Of a stretch of DNA of 64,000 nt, positions 49,654 to 61,470 are shown piece by piece (the stretch's first letter is position 1; each line of letters begins with the position of its first letter). The translations under genes were made by a program, and so were the position numbers. The notes under the pieces were generated by a model. The model was not told where the DNA came from. It did not search any database and saw only the letters and a list, made by a program, of their open reading frames with translations. This DNA is from Prostheceraeus crozeri (lineage: Eukaryota; Platyhelminthes; Polycladida; Euryleptidae), in the NCBI GenBank assembly GCA_907163375.1, contig CAJQUW010006967.1:186001-250000 (forward strand), given 5' to 3'.

Positions 49654-50567
49654 GATGCTGTAAATTACAAAAAAGATCCCAGGATAAGTAATAATGATGA
49701 TAAAATGTCATCTATTTCATGCACTCCAACAGTCACTCAAATAATGATAATTGTAATTGAGAAACAAGATTAATAGCAACTTAAGGCAAGAAGAAATAAA
49801 GTTACAAGTAATAAACACACGGATGCACGCATAGAAAAAGACGCAAGACAACTTGCTATTAAACCACTATTATCACATTTGTTTTTGAGAACACAAAGGA
49901 ACGCTGCTGAATAGTATACATGAAATGAATACCCTACTTGCAAACCCACCGTATGTCTCTGATTATGAAAGCAAGTTTTAAAAGCAGTTTTAGAACATTG
50001 TTTTAACTTTCCTTTGTCAATTTGACAAAGCTTGATATTGTAAACCACGTATCATTCAGAATAGAAAATTCAAAACCTGAATTCAAAACAAGACCAAAGT
50101 AGCAGCACAGCACAGTGATAATGATCCCGTTTGTACAATGAGGTGATGAACACTTGAATGGATAGTGAGTGACTGCTAAAACTATCTAAACACAAACATG
50201 AGGCATTTTTGAAGGCTGGTGATATAAACAAGTCAATAATTGTCAGTTTGTACAAGCGAGCTTAAAATCTGATGTCATTGCTGAGAAGTTACAAAAAGTT
50301 ACTTGAGAGAGCTTTTAAACACTTATAATAAATCGATATAGATCCATTCGGCCGTAGGGCCATTGAAGCTGAAAAATTGACCATCTCGAGATATTGACTT
50401 AAGGGAGGGTACTTCAAATAAGCAGTTGTCTTCAGATGAACGTAGCTAGCGTGAAGGACACGAATATCCAGTAGTTCAGAAACATACTCAAGTGATCCCA
50501 AATGAAATCCCTTGTAACACAAACTATCAACTTTAATTGTGAAAAAATGCCTTGGCTCATTATTAAT
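49654..50567. other. Non-coding gap
   Basis: AT-rich flank. Small frames (49770-50048, 50070-50255, 50289-50570) have no recognised domain. Confidence 0.45.
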
Positions 50568-50817
50568 CATTCAAAAGTAAGGGAATACCAAGTAAACTTA
50601 TATTAGCATAATAACAAATTATTTTCAATTAATTTCTGTCTACTTCTCGATGACGAAGCGATCTTCAGGGAACTTTTAAGAAAACTAAGATCTGTAACGC
50701 TAATATTTAAGTTCCCTGAAGATAGCTTCATGAAGAAGATAGAAATTAATTGGAAATAATTTGTTATTATACTAATTAATACAAGTTTACTTAGCATTCC
50801 CATACTTTTGAATTAAT
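50568..50817. mobile_element. Small inverted-repeat transposon (MITE)
   Basis: Arms of about 100 bp are inverted copies: TTCAAAAGTAAGGGAATACC at the left and the reverse complement of a TTCAAAAGTATGGGAATGC version at the right. They continue through AAATTATTTTCAATTAATTT and a CTTCAGGGAACTT block near the centre. There is no coding capacity. TTAA occurs at both flanks but is not decisive as a target duplication. Confidence 0.7.
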
Positions 50818-51394
50818 ATCAACCTTCAGCTCAATGTGCTCATGAATTAGAAGCCACTTCAACCTCTTGTGGCATGGCGTAATATCCTCACGATGACGGA
50901 CTTAAAATACGCACCAAACGCACTCATGCACTTCGAAAATGTTTCGAAGCTTGGATGGAACACCACAGAGAATACTGTAGTCTAGCCTTGTAAGCATCAA
51001 TGAGGTCACGATCTTCGTTAACACATCTGTTGACAAACAGTGTCTAATAGAGTAAAGTCTCCGAATCTCAATAAAACATGATCTACTTCTCACATTGACA
51101 TGCTAATAGAATTTCAGGGCACAATCCAGAATTATTCCAAGACATTTCACAGCTTTGAGAAATCGGATGGAGCCAGGGAAAAAACCGTGTCCGGCGCACA
51201 TGTTCACGCGAATAAATTCAAGCTTCACAGCTTTGCTAATTTAAACCAATCCGAATGTGAGAAATGGAACAAAGATGTGTACACTTGTCAGTAAAAAAAT
51301 ACTGTGATGGATTTTGTGTGTTACTTATCCTCTTGACCAGGTCTTAAGTCGCTATTACTTCCTTTCATTCCTCACAAGTACAATTGCTTTAGAT
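50818..51394. other. Non-coding gap
   Basis: No gene or repeat that I can support. The short frames at 50902-51093 and 51100-51294 are anonymous. Confidence 0.45.
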
Positions 51395-52340
51395 CAGTGA
51401 CTCTCATGGTGGGCGATATCGCAGCCCGGGGGGGGGGGGGCTTGAAACAATTCTTGGGGGCGCAAAGGGGACGATGGTCAGTTGGTGGGCCATGACAAAA
51501 ACTGACATTTAGAAAAACTTAAATTGAACATTTAGGGCTTAAATGTAGAAGTCTCATGCGATAAGTGAAAAGATGTTCAATTCATTTTCCTTGTTGTCAA
51601 CATATTGAAGAAAAAATAATTGGGAGTTAATCGGCCTTTCTGTTTAACTCAACATAAGCAGAAACATTATTGACCTTAAATCGTAATGACCATAGAGTAA
51701 ATGATTACTAACAGAATGCACACAAGAATTTTCTCCGTAGATATGAAAAATTGACTCACAAAAGTGATGTTTTCTGATTAACTTTAAAAAATTAACTTTA
51801 GCTCACTTTGTGAGATTACAACGCCATGCTCGAGCTAAAATTCATATAGGACAGAAAAGAAAAATACCGTATTTTTGGATGAAACAATTATTGTAAGAGG
51901 AAATTTGTTCTCAAAAGGTAAAGATGTATATTTTAATATATTTTAGAACTTTTGGAATATTTTGGAAGAAGAATGAATTATATTTCCGGTATGAATGATG
52001 TTGAAAATCAGCTGATCACAATTCTACTGAAGACAAAACATTATTGCAAATCGACGAATCAACCTTAAGAGATAATGAATCTTCTTCTTCTTGGCTTTGT
52101 TGGATTTATCTTCAAATCAGATATTCAGGAGGAATTGCTCTTTGCTCTGAATCTTCCAACCGACACAAAAGGCAGCACGGTATCCAATGCAATCAAAACA
52201 CATTACGAATAGGACGGCATTCCACTAAAAAATCATTCAATGTGCTACGGATGGTGCCCCAGAAATGATTTGAAGACAACAAAGGTTCATTGCATTTTTT
52301 GAAAAAGGAAGTACCAGACGTGATAACTATTCACTGTTCA
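51395..52340 (+). pseudogene. hAT (ZBED5/Charlie-like) transposon remnant
   Basis: CAGTGACTCTCA at 51395, followed by a G run and GGGGGCGCAAAGG, resembles the 5' end of Charlie-type hAT elements. From about 52030, collinear pieces in shifting frames read LQIDESTLRD, then EELLFALNLPTDTKGSTVSN and AIKTHYE, as in transposase-derived ZBED5-like proteins. Frameshifts and stops mark it as dead. The right terminal repeat was not found. Confidence 0.6.
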
Positions 52341-53078
52341 ACGTAATAAAGTGCGTCAAGGTAACAAAGTTAAAAAAACAAGCTAATGACTAGTTAATTC
52401 TCAATAGGTACAAAATATGATCTAAAAGAAAATTTTTATATCCTAAAAAGTCTAAAGATTTTAAAAATACTTACTATAAGGACAAACAACGCTTTGCTGG
52501 TTTGCAGTAAGTAGAAAAAAACGTTTTCTGTTACTCTATAATCGAATTTCGCAAGATCTCAAAAAGGAAAGTACTTGTTTCAATTAATGAGGCTAAATAG
52601 TCAGTAATTTATTGCTTCAGTCTAAAAGTACTTAGTGGTTACTATTGAATTAACTTTTTGAGAAACCTTATAATACTTGATAGCACAGCTTGTTGCGCGT
52701 AAGTTACGTTTGTCTACATAAACAAATGAAGTCAATTGATTGAGACACCCTAGTAATGTATCAACCTGCCCTACTTTTTCTCCATGATTCGAAAGTTTCC
52801 TCATTTAACCAAATCAATTTTTGGAATTGCAACTTTTTGCATACACTTCAGTCAGATTGTGGCGTCAACTCGTTAAGAAATGTCTGTCGAGTATTGTGAC
52901 AGTTGAGATTTACTAACGATTCTGAATGAATGTAATAAACATACGGCATCTAACGATTTGTTGGATTGATTGTCTCCGCATGTCAACCTACTAGAAATAT
53001 ATAAGAGGTAGAGTCGATCGTTTCAGGAGCTACGAGCCTCATTTAAAGAAGGATATGGGGTAGTAGAGATGTAATAGT
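52341..53078. other. Non-coding gap
   Basis: AT-rich. No feature recognised. Confidence 0.45.
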
Positions 53079-53800
53079 TTGGAGAAGTCAAGTAATTTTG
53101 TATTGAATGAAAAGACTTTTTATGCACAATATTTTCTATTCTGTTCTCAAGTGACACGGACCTTCAGTGTCTATCTTCGCCATATCTTCTCTGGGTGTCA
53201 TGTGGCACTGCAGACTGCATGGTACACGCATCGGTGCGGCTTGGTCCTGCAAGAGATTGTGAAAACAGTCTCAGATGCAGTGATACTCACCAGGTATGTA
53301 ACGGGAATTGACTTTGTGCCGAGTAGTCAAACAAAGAGACGGAAGTCTCATCGTGTGTCACGATCTGCTCCGCGGAAGTAGGGAGTGGATAGACAGCTGC
53401 CAGATGAATTATCCCTATCTGACCAACGACCTGACCTAGTGTTGATCGACGCGGTAGGGAAGAGAATGATTATCAGCGAACTAACTGTTCCCTGGGAAGA
53501 GAGCGTTGAGAATGCCATAAGAGGAAAAAATGTGAGGTCGTGCCCCTTGAAGTGTGATGCCACGGTTCCGCTGCTCCATCTGAGAGGAAATTTCTTTCTA
53601 AAAGCAGTTTTAAAAGCGTTCATATCATGATGAATAAGTTTAGTGCAAAGGCGGAGAAGGTAGCAGCTTTGTTTTAGGGACCTGGGCGCAACGATCTGTT
53701 GCGGACCCACCATCCTGAGAGATACTGAGCTTAATGAGTCGAAATCACGGTTATGAATGGCGCTCAGCTGATGATTCAGGTCATTTGTGGGTGCCACAGT
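53079..53800 (+). pseudogene. LINE-type polyprotein tail fragment
   Basis: Frames at 53079-53381 and 53385-53630 are collinear. The second reads QRPDLVLIDAVGKRMIISEL, then TVPWEESVENAIRGK. This is a conserved segment near the end of some non-LTR retrotransposon polyproteins ('RPDLVL...ELTVPWEE..EEA...K'). The frames are interrupted, and the 5' part with the reverse transcriptase core is absent. Confidence 0.6.
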
Positions 53801-54788
53801 TGCTGTTTCACATAATATTTATGTACATCAATTTCCATTGCATTTCGGCAACTGACATCAAACCTGCTTTCAGGAAGAGAAAGGCTGCTCTTTCAATGAA
53901 GATGGCAACATAAAGCCATTTATTTTTGGGTTCTTGTGCCTTGGCTTCACTGGATCCGTTGCAACACTTTTCTCAAGGACAATAGATGATATCACAACTG
54001 ACTATCTTTTTCTTCTCACATTGTTGAGGATATTGCAAATATAGGATATATGCAAATGACACTAAAAAGCAATGTCCGAGAAAGAAATGTCACCAACTCT
54101 CTAATTGTTTTCACGATTGCATACACTTCTTTATCAATGGAAGAATGTATTTGTATTTGTATTTGTATTTGTATTTATTCAAAATGATGACAACAGCTGG
54201 ATGCCAATTACATCATCAGATGCGAATGATATACAGATTACAACATTACCAGAATCAAAATGAGACAATAGAAAACCAGATACTGAAAATATACACGTAC
54301 CTGAACATATTAACAGTATGAACAAATATACTTGATAAAAGACATAGTAGTAAAATACATAGCATTTTTCAAATACTAATGAAAATACAATAGATTACCA
54401 GAATAAAGGTGAGACATTAAAAACCAGATATACTGTAAATGTACTACCTAAAATACATGACAATAAGAAAAAAGATACTTTATAAAATGAACCGAGAAAA
54501 TTATGTGAAATGTTTTATCAGAAACCTTTTTACTGTAGAAAGAGATGCACTGAAAACGTCAATTTCTTTGAATTTGTTTACACTCAAAAATGTCCTCGGG
54601 AAGAAAGCATGTTTGCGTAAGAGTAAGCGACTTTTTCTTTTTGAAGTAAAAATACCAGTATTCTTGGTAATACGACCAGGCACTTTAAGACAAACAGCTG
54701 ATGTCAAATAATTGCAACTGATTGTACTATTGACAATCTTGTGAAATAGCAAAATGTCTGAAATCTCCCTGCGCTCCGCGAGCGTAGT
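53801..54788. other. Non-coding gap with a GTATTT microsatellite
   Basis: Five tandem GTATTT units at 54148-54177, a style common at LINE 3' ends, so it may belong to a LINE tail. No gene seen. Confidence 0.5.
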
Positions 54789-55263
54789 CATGGATTCCTT
54801 AATAGTAGTGGCCGGGATGGGAAACTTGAAATTAGGGAAATACGGAAGAAGGGTCACTACCGCTCGCTCGCTAGAAGTGTGAATGGTAGCTCACAGTTCA
54901 CATTTGGCGTGTATAAGCACCTAATCGCCTTTGTTTTTAATAATCATGTGCACTTTCTGGCTTGAAACAGCAGACACATTTCTCGCATCACTGCCTTTAT
55001 CTTGTCAATACCATGAATATAATAATTAAAACTTTGATAAACATTATCATTCAATAGCATTAAAAGGAACTTCATCTCAAAAGGACAAGCATGTCTAGAA
55101 ATTTTGCAGGATTAATTTCAAATCATAAGCTTGAGTTCAAATTTCCATAGCAAAGCATCCCTTTATCCATGACTTTCGATAAAAATGAGAACAATCAGAA
55201 TCATTAAAAATCGTATAGTGAATTGAAAAAGTGAATCCAATACAATTGAAGACAATTGATATG

Positions 55264-58200
55264 TTATGCAAAGTTACTTGTTAATTTGTGAATTTTTCGT
55301 GCTTTTTCTTTGTCAGTATTATGAATATTTACATCATTCATGAAATTTTTGATCATACAGTTAAAAAAAGTTTTTAAAACATTGACAAGCACGTCATGGC
55401 CACTAGAACATTGGAAAAACACAAACATTTCGTCGTCATTTTCAATGCACTTTGAATAGAGAGAAAGAAACAAATCAAGGTGTTGATTACAACGAAGAAA
55501 TTCAGTTTTGAACATTGTTTTCAAATCATTCATCAGACTCCACGCTCTACAACAAGCAGTCAGACACAAATCACTCGGTACAGTTAGTCCTCCTCGGTTA
55601 ATACTTCTAAAAAATTCACATATTGGAGTCATCACTTCAGTTGGTAGGTGAAAACTTTCATTTAAATTGTCCTCACTTTTTTCTTCGACGATCAGTAAGT
55701 CTGTACAAAATTCACATCGATTTCGTTGACTAATTGAACGACTGATATAACCACCGATTTTGAATATAACCTTCAGGTCTTGACATGGGGGTGAAACAAA
55801 TTTAGGTATTGGAAGCTTTTCGAAAATTACAACTGCTGTCTCTTCAGTTGATTTGAGTGTCTTCGATTCATGCTCATTGGGGTTTCTCAGAATAGTTGGA
55901 GGTATTCTGCTATGTTTTAAAAGAGCCATTGTTTTAATTTTTCTTTCAGTGCTGAGGATGTTTCTGACAGAAATAAAATAGTTGCCACCGGATGCTTGTC
56001 TGTACCAACTGAAGCGCCTTTCTAGTGGGTCCGACTGGATTTTTCCGCACAGCACATAGTTGAATCCGCACTCCAAAAATAAAAATTTTATTATTTCAAT
56101 CAAAGCTTTTGTTGAATGATGCAGAGCAATAAATGTTTCTTTTGTAAAGCCCTTCAAGCCAGATTGCCTCCAAGTCTCCAACCATTCCACAAAGTCTTCC
56201 AGATATTTGATTTTCCAATCATTAATTGATGATATTGGATCTTGGGCCGCATTTCGCTTATGTTTTCCTTTCACCATGCTTTTAACGTTCGTTATATCTA
56301 TGTACTTTCTCATTATCTTCAAAAATATTACTGTCATATGAAATCCGTATGCTTCTAATCCTTGAATGGTAGTCTCATCGAACAGTGAGTGCGATAATTT
56401 TGCAGATACCCTTTGAACACTTGTTGGATCTATAATTCTCTTGGACAATTTAAATGCTAATTTTACGGGCTTGTCGAACTCTTCGTGGAAAACTGATTCA
56501 ACATCGTTAAATGAGACAGAAATACTTTCGCGATTGCCGTTGGAGAGAAGGTCATATGGTATGATGAAATTTTTGGCTCTTTGGAAGTTGTTGTAAGCAT
56601 TTTTTATATTGTGAGTAGGATCAATAATTAAAAACAAGCGTCTGGATTGGTCACACGGGTGTTGGACAGCTGAATGCAGTTCTTCGTCATCAGATAAAAG
56701 CCTAAAAAATCTTCTATTTGCTGAGTGGTTATCTGTAGAAAGTACATCGATTCGTAGGCCAACGTTTTCTATCTTTGTAATAAGCGGTCGGAAAAGGGAC
56801 AAAATCAATTCCCCTGATATTCTGTGCACAGGGTACATTCCCACGACTTCCTGAAAAGAGTGGCATAGAGATTTCACCATGAATACCAACAAAGTTGAAG
56901 CAGGGGTTGGGTGATCTCCAGCAATACCGATTAATTTACCGTTCGTCATTTCAATTTTCCGGGAAACATAAATTTCGTCGATCATCAAAATGCAATGGCG
57001 AGCGTACTCATTGAGATCACGAGATCGCAATGACAAGTAATTACTGTCTAGTTTATTACAATCTGCTTTCCATGGAGATGAAAGATTGTTCAAAGTCTTA
57101 ACGCTTGGTAAATTGAGACAGTTTGAAGATAACAGAGTCTGATAAGCTGCGTTACTAGAAGCATGCACCAAAAAAGCAAACGCCAATAAATCGTTTGAGT
57201 ATCGCCTGCCTTTATCGGTAAAGGATGATAGCCGAAGTTGTTCAATCAAGAAATTCAATTTCAAAACCAAATCCGAGCTGTCGTTGTTGTTGTCGAGCAC
57301 CTCTTTCTCGCGTTCAATGAATTCTACCGACTTCTTTATGTTTTCTCCTGGGCTCTGCGTTTCAGCAATCCATGATTTTGCTAATGCCAATAAATTCACA
57401 ATTTGACTCATTCTTTCAATTTTCTCAGATGGTAAAATGTCTTTATACTTCGAGCTGGGTACACTGTGGGATTTAAGATATATCTCAACACTCAAATCAC
57501 TTTTGATATTAACAGAAAGAAGTATCACTGGATGAGGAACATTTTCATCAAAGAGGAGAAAATGTAACTTTGAATGAAGACGAAAGTAGTTTTCTGGCAC
57601 TGATTCATCATCAATTCTGTTCATAATGTCCTCAAAGGATTCCACCTTGTCTTCCTCCAAGAACTCGTCGCATAGTTCTTCCAAGCGTTGACTATCCGCT
57701 GCTCTTCTGGACTCGGCGACGGCATTTGCACTACGAGGGCAAGGAGGATGGTACTGAAGCCTTTCTGGGAGACCTGGGAAAATTGATGGGACGGCATTCT
57801 TCTTCAGTTTCCTGAAAGTAAAAGAAAACAAAAAATTAGAAAATTCACAAATATATTAGTTTCATTGATTTTCTGAATGACTGACGCGCAAAATTAAATA
57901 ACGGCCAATTTAAATATTTAATTGGAATTGGAATTCAGCATCATTCAATCAACGTGGGTTTTGAAATTTTGACCATAGGTTCGGGGCCTCCGTCAGGGAG
58001 GCCATCTCCCTGGGATCTACCTCAAAATAGAGGACGGCCAATTTTTAATATTTAACTGGAATTGAAATTCATTATCATTCAATCAACATGGGTTTTGAAA
58101 TTTTGAGCATAGGTTCGGGGCCTCCGTCAGGGAGGCCATCTCCCTGGGATCTACCTCAAAATAGAGGACGGCCAATTTAAATATTTAACTGGAATTGGAA

Positions 58201-59057
58201 TTCAGTATCATTCAATCAACGTGGGTTTTGAAATTTTGAGCATAGGTTCGGGGCCTCCGTCAGGGAGGCCATCTCCCTGGGATCTACCTCAAAATAGAGG
58301 ACGGCCAATTTAAATATTTAACTGGAATTGAATGAAGTAAGTATCAAATGAAGTAATAATAAAAAGTTATCAAGCCTCTTTTGCGTTGATCAATATATTT
58401 CCTACCGATTACATCAAACATTTGAATCAATACCTTTTATTTCATCATTCCATTATTATTGATATCAAACTTTATTTAATGTAAAGATTGTCTCATTATT
58501 TGAGATCTTAAAGAATCAATTGAAGCAGTAATCAAGTTGACATAATTTTTACTTTACACTTCTAGCAGAAAAATGCTCATTGAAAACACATAGACATAAA
58601 TAATGGATATCAAATTCATGTAAATCATCATGCTGATTTACTAATTCGTGTTACAAGATAATGTTCAAAAATATTTAATTCATGATCAGAAAATGTTAGA
58701 AAATATTTTATACGATACGTAAATTGTGATAAGTTACGCAAAATCGAGTAAATGTGTATATTAATAATCAGCGAGCTTCTCTCACCTTCTTCGAATTTCA
58801 CCTTGTTGCTGCTTTCTTGATTTATTTGAATCCTCGCGTTCACTAACGAAGTCGTCGCTTCTAAAATGTTTAGAGCACAAAAACGCATTCTTTGCTTTCT
58901 CCCGCGTGAATCCATCATCTTGACGACGCACTCTTCGGTACCATTCATCGAAAAATTCGGTTTTCGGGAATTTATGAAGGGATATTCCGGGAGACTGATG
59001 TCGAAGAGAGCTTTTATAAAAAGACTTACAGTTCGGAGCCGAGCACACGTTAGGCAT
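55264..59057 (-). CDS. P-element/THAP9-type transposase, two exons
   Basis: Exon 1 (59057-58786) encodes a THAP zinc finger: MPNVCSAPNCKSF, then W in FDEWYRRV and CSKHF (C2CH). It ends at donor AAG|GTGAGA. Exon 2 (57811-55264) follows acceptor TTTCAG. The split codon joins in frame, giving about 939 residues, near THAP9 in length. The RNase-H-like catalytic acidic residues are plausible in CILMIDEIYVSRK, DVLSTDNHSANRRF and SDPLERRFSWYRQASGG, with DPTHNIKNAYNN between. The protein would bind the element's ends and cut and paste it. No stop or frameshift is visible in either exon. Confidence 0.87.
57901..58330. repeat. 133-bp minisatellite inside the transposase intron
   Basis: Three full units and a partial fourth begin ACGGCCAATTT at 57901, 58034, 58168 and 58301. 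Each unit carries a hairpin, GGCCTCC-GTCAG-GGAGGCC, next to CATCTCCCTGGGAT. The units differ by only a few bases. Confidence 0.9.
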
Positions 59058-59427
59058 CGTCAAACTTTCACATACACGAAGTGTAAAATGTGTGGCTAAG
59101 GAAAGGAAGGCTTGTAAACGTATATCTTATCGATTTTTCATCTTATAAATCCTAGTGAAGTTGCCGCTTTCAACTGCAATGTGCTGCAAAACGGGAACAT
59201 TGTTTATTTATTTTACTTGTTCCTCCCTTTGGTTTGACCATTGACCAACATGCTGTAGGTTTCAATGCTCATCACTTGGTCAGGGAGTCGCGCTGTTTCG
59301 CGATAACGCACAGGTTTGAGGGAAGATTTGCCTCTCCAAAAGTGACCCTTCTTCCGTATAGCCACAATGAGAGAAATTTCACAGTTTCCCATCCCGGCCA
59401 CTACTATTAAGGAATCCATGGCGTAGT

Positions 59428-60259
59428 TAAGCGGAAATGATGGCATAATACAGCGTAGTTATCACTTTTGTACATGATGCGAGTGTGAAAACATAGGAAC
59501 TTGACGAAAGCTTTTTGAATACGCTCAATCTTATTCACAGCACATTGAATGACGAGAGGGTAAAAGTTGGTAAAGAGTTGCACAGATGATAAAAGTGCAT
59601 GCGTGTTAAAAATGACACTGCTCGACCATTTTGATTATGAGTTGCAGCGATTGCAAATTCTGAAACATCAATGACCGTTAAGAACGGCAGGTTGTCATTC
59701 ACAAGCACAACCTAACTGTCGTCAAACCAACTCTTCCTAATCCTGTCTCATTCTCTTGAAAATATCCATGGTCTGAGTTGACAGTGGGCGCGAAGTTGTG
59801 GAGAATCATAGAATCTTGGTATCCACTACCCATTGATGCGACTATAGACCCAAAGCAGTTAGTGAGGGCTGTTTCCGAGGAAGTTGTAAATAGGTTTGGC
59901 TTTATTGATGCCACTGACGACATACCAAATGCACACTGACTTCACATTTTGGTAGGTACTAGTATATTGAGACACATGTTGGTACATTTGCTCGCGATGA
60001 CGTTGTGGACATCTGTATCGAAACGTTCTGGTCAGAGTTCACGTCCTATTCACACACATGATATTGTTTTTTGTAAATAGATTGTTGTCATAGAAAACGA
60101 ATCTACCTAGAATCTGGTTTCTATTCAATATAAAGGCGATTGCATGTGGTGAACCAGGGCTGTAACCGGTTACCGGTTGACCGAGGCCGGTTGGGCTGAA
60201 GTCTTGCCAACCGGCAGACCGGCACCGTTTGGAACACCGATCGAGGATCATCCAAAAAA
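59428..60259. other. Non-coding gap
   Basis: No gene. At about 60147 the sequence CAGGGCTGTAACCGGTTACC and repeated CCGG motifs look like the end of a hAT-type element, but the partner end was not found. Confidence 0.4.
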
Positions 60260-60620
60260 ATTAAGAATTCTTGAAAAATGACTAGACACATTTAAAAACG
60301 AAAAAATCAAATGTGAAGAATGTGACTCAGTATACATTGAAGAAACTTCAAGAAATGGCAACATTAGAGGGAAAGAACACATGCAACAATTACAGCAGAA
60401 AATAATAACTCGGTTTTGTGGAAACACTGTAAATAGAGACATGAAGGCAAAATATCGAAATTCAAATGAATATTATCGAAGTGATCAAAAACGATGCATT
60501 TAGTCGACAAACAGCCGAATCAGTAGAAATAAGAAACGCACAAAATTGCTAATTAATTAACACAAAACAAGAATTTTATTCACTGAATTCATCATAGTAA
60601 TTTCCAACCCAAAAAGATTT
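60260..60620 (+). pseudogene. GIY-YIG endonuclease remnant of a Penelope-like element
   Basis: Broken frames read CEECDSVYIEETSRN, then RGKEHMQQ, VLWKHCK and LINTKQEF. These correspond to the YIGETSR, R..EH, ALWKH and LIN.K.EF positions of Penelope-type GIY-YIG endonucleases. Several interruptions show it is dead. It is not the same copy as the fragment at 10606-11061. Confidence 0.55.
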
Positions 60621-61352
60621 CTACTTCTAACAACTACTTAGTGAGAGAGATACCGTGAAAATGATAGTATTATCACAACTTTGAATTTCTCTTTTTAATA
60701 TCTTTACAGTGTAAATGATGCAGCTGAAGCGGCCAGACCGGCGAAATAATTATTCTGTTCAAATTTTTGATCATTTTTCTTATTCCGCTGTGCTGCATAG
60801 TTTTACAAATAATGATACATACACTGCAGCTAGGCATATTTGGCATTTAGCAGGTTGAGCTGAATGTGCGCGCTTAAGCCTCTAATAATAAACATGTATA
60901 CATTTTCTATAATTATCAGGACTAGAGGCACACACTTTATAAGCTCTGATCGTGCAAGTGACAGCATACCCCGGTATACAGTAAGCCTATGACTGTCATG
61001 ATCCGCAAACGCTTTTCATGACAGCAAACCTGCTCGAATACACAAATCTCATTGTAATAGAAATGTGGAGCAATACAGTAAACTTAATTTACTCAAGTGT
61101 GCAAGTAATATACGATTATTAGGCCAATCTTGGTGACGTATTTTCCATTCGATGTAACTTGCATGTTGACAAATGCGGAATGATAAATGCAGATTCAGAC
61201 ACATCTGATATGATCAAAATTGCAAAGCTTGATAAGATAAACAAGGCAAACGAATCGGTAAAATACAAAAACAATTTCTGCGTAGAGTCCATTTGTTAAC
61301 AGATTTTGCGTTCCCATATGTAACAGGCAAACTTGTCAATCATAAATAGGTG
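60621..61352. other. Non-coding gap
   Basis: AT-rich, with no recognised feature. Confidence 0.45.
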
Positions 61353-61470
61353 AGATTTGCAATTAGCAAGTTAGTGACGGGCATTCATTCAATGTCACTT
61401 TAAACACATTGATAAAGTGATATTTAATGAATGCCCGTCGAAATTTCACTAACTTTCTAATTGCAAATCT
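61353..61470. mobile_element. Short inverted-repeat element
   Basis: AGATTTGCAATTAG...AAGTTAGTG...GGGCATTCATT is mirrored by AATGAATGCCC...CACTAACTT...CTAATTGCAAATCT, with a TCACTTTA/TAAAGTGA inner pair. The whole thing is 118 bp with no coding potential. Confidence 0.7.

Larger units (their letters stand above)
54789..59420 (-). mobile_element. P-type DNA transposon, apparently complete
   Basis: The ends start CATGGATTCC and are inverted copies: 54789-54858 and 59341-59420 share the first 38 bp and last 18 bp, the right copy being about 10 bp longer inside. A direct repeat GCGTAGT flanks it (54782-54788 and 59421-59427): 7 bp, where P elements usually make 8. It contains a two-exon THAP-type transposase on the minus strand, with open frames and good splice sites. 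Every part needed by an autonomous P-type element is visible. Confidence 0.85.
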
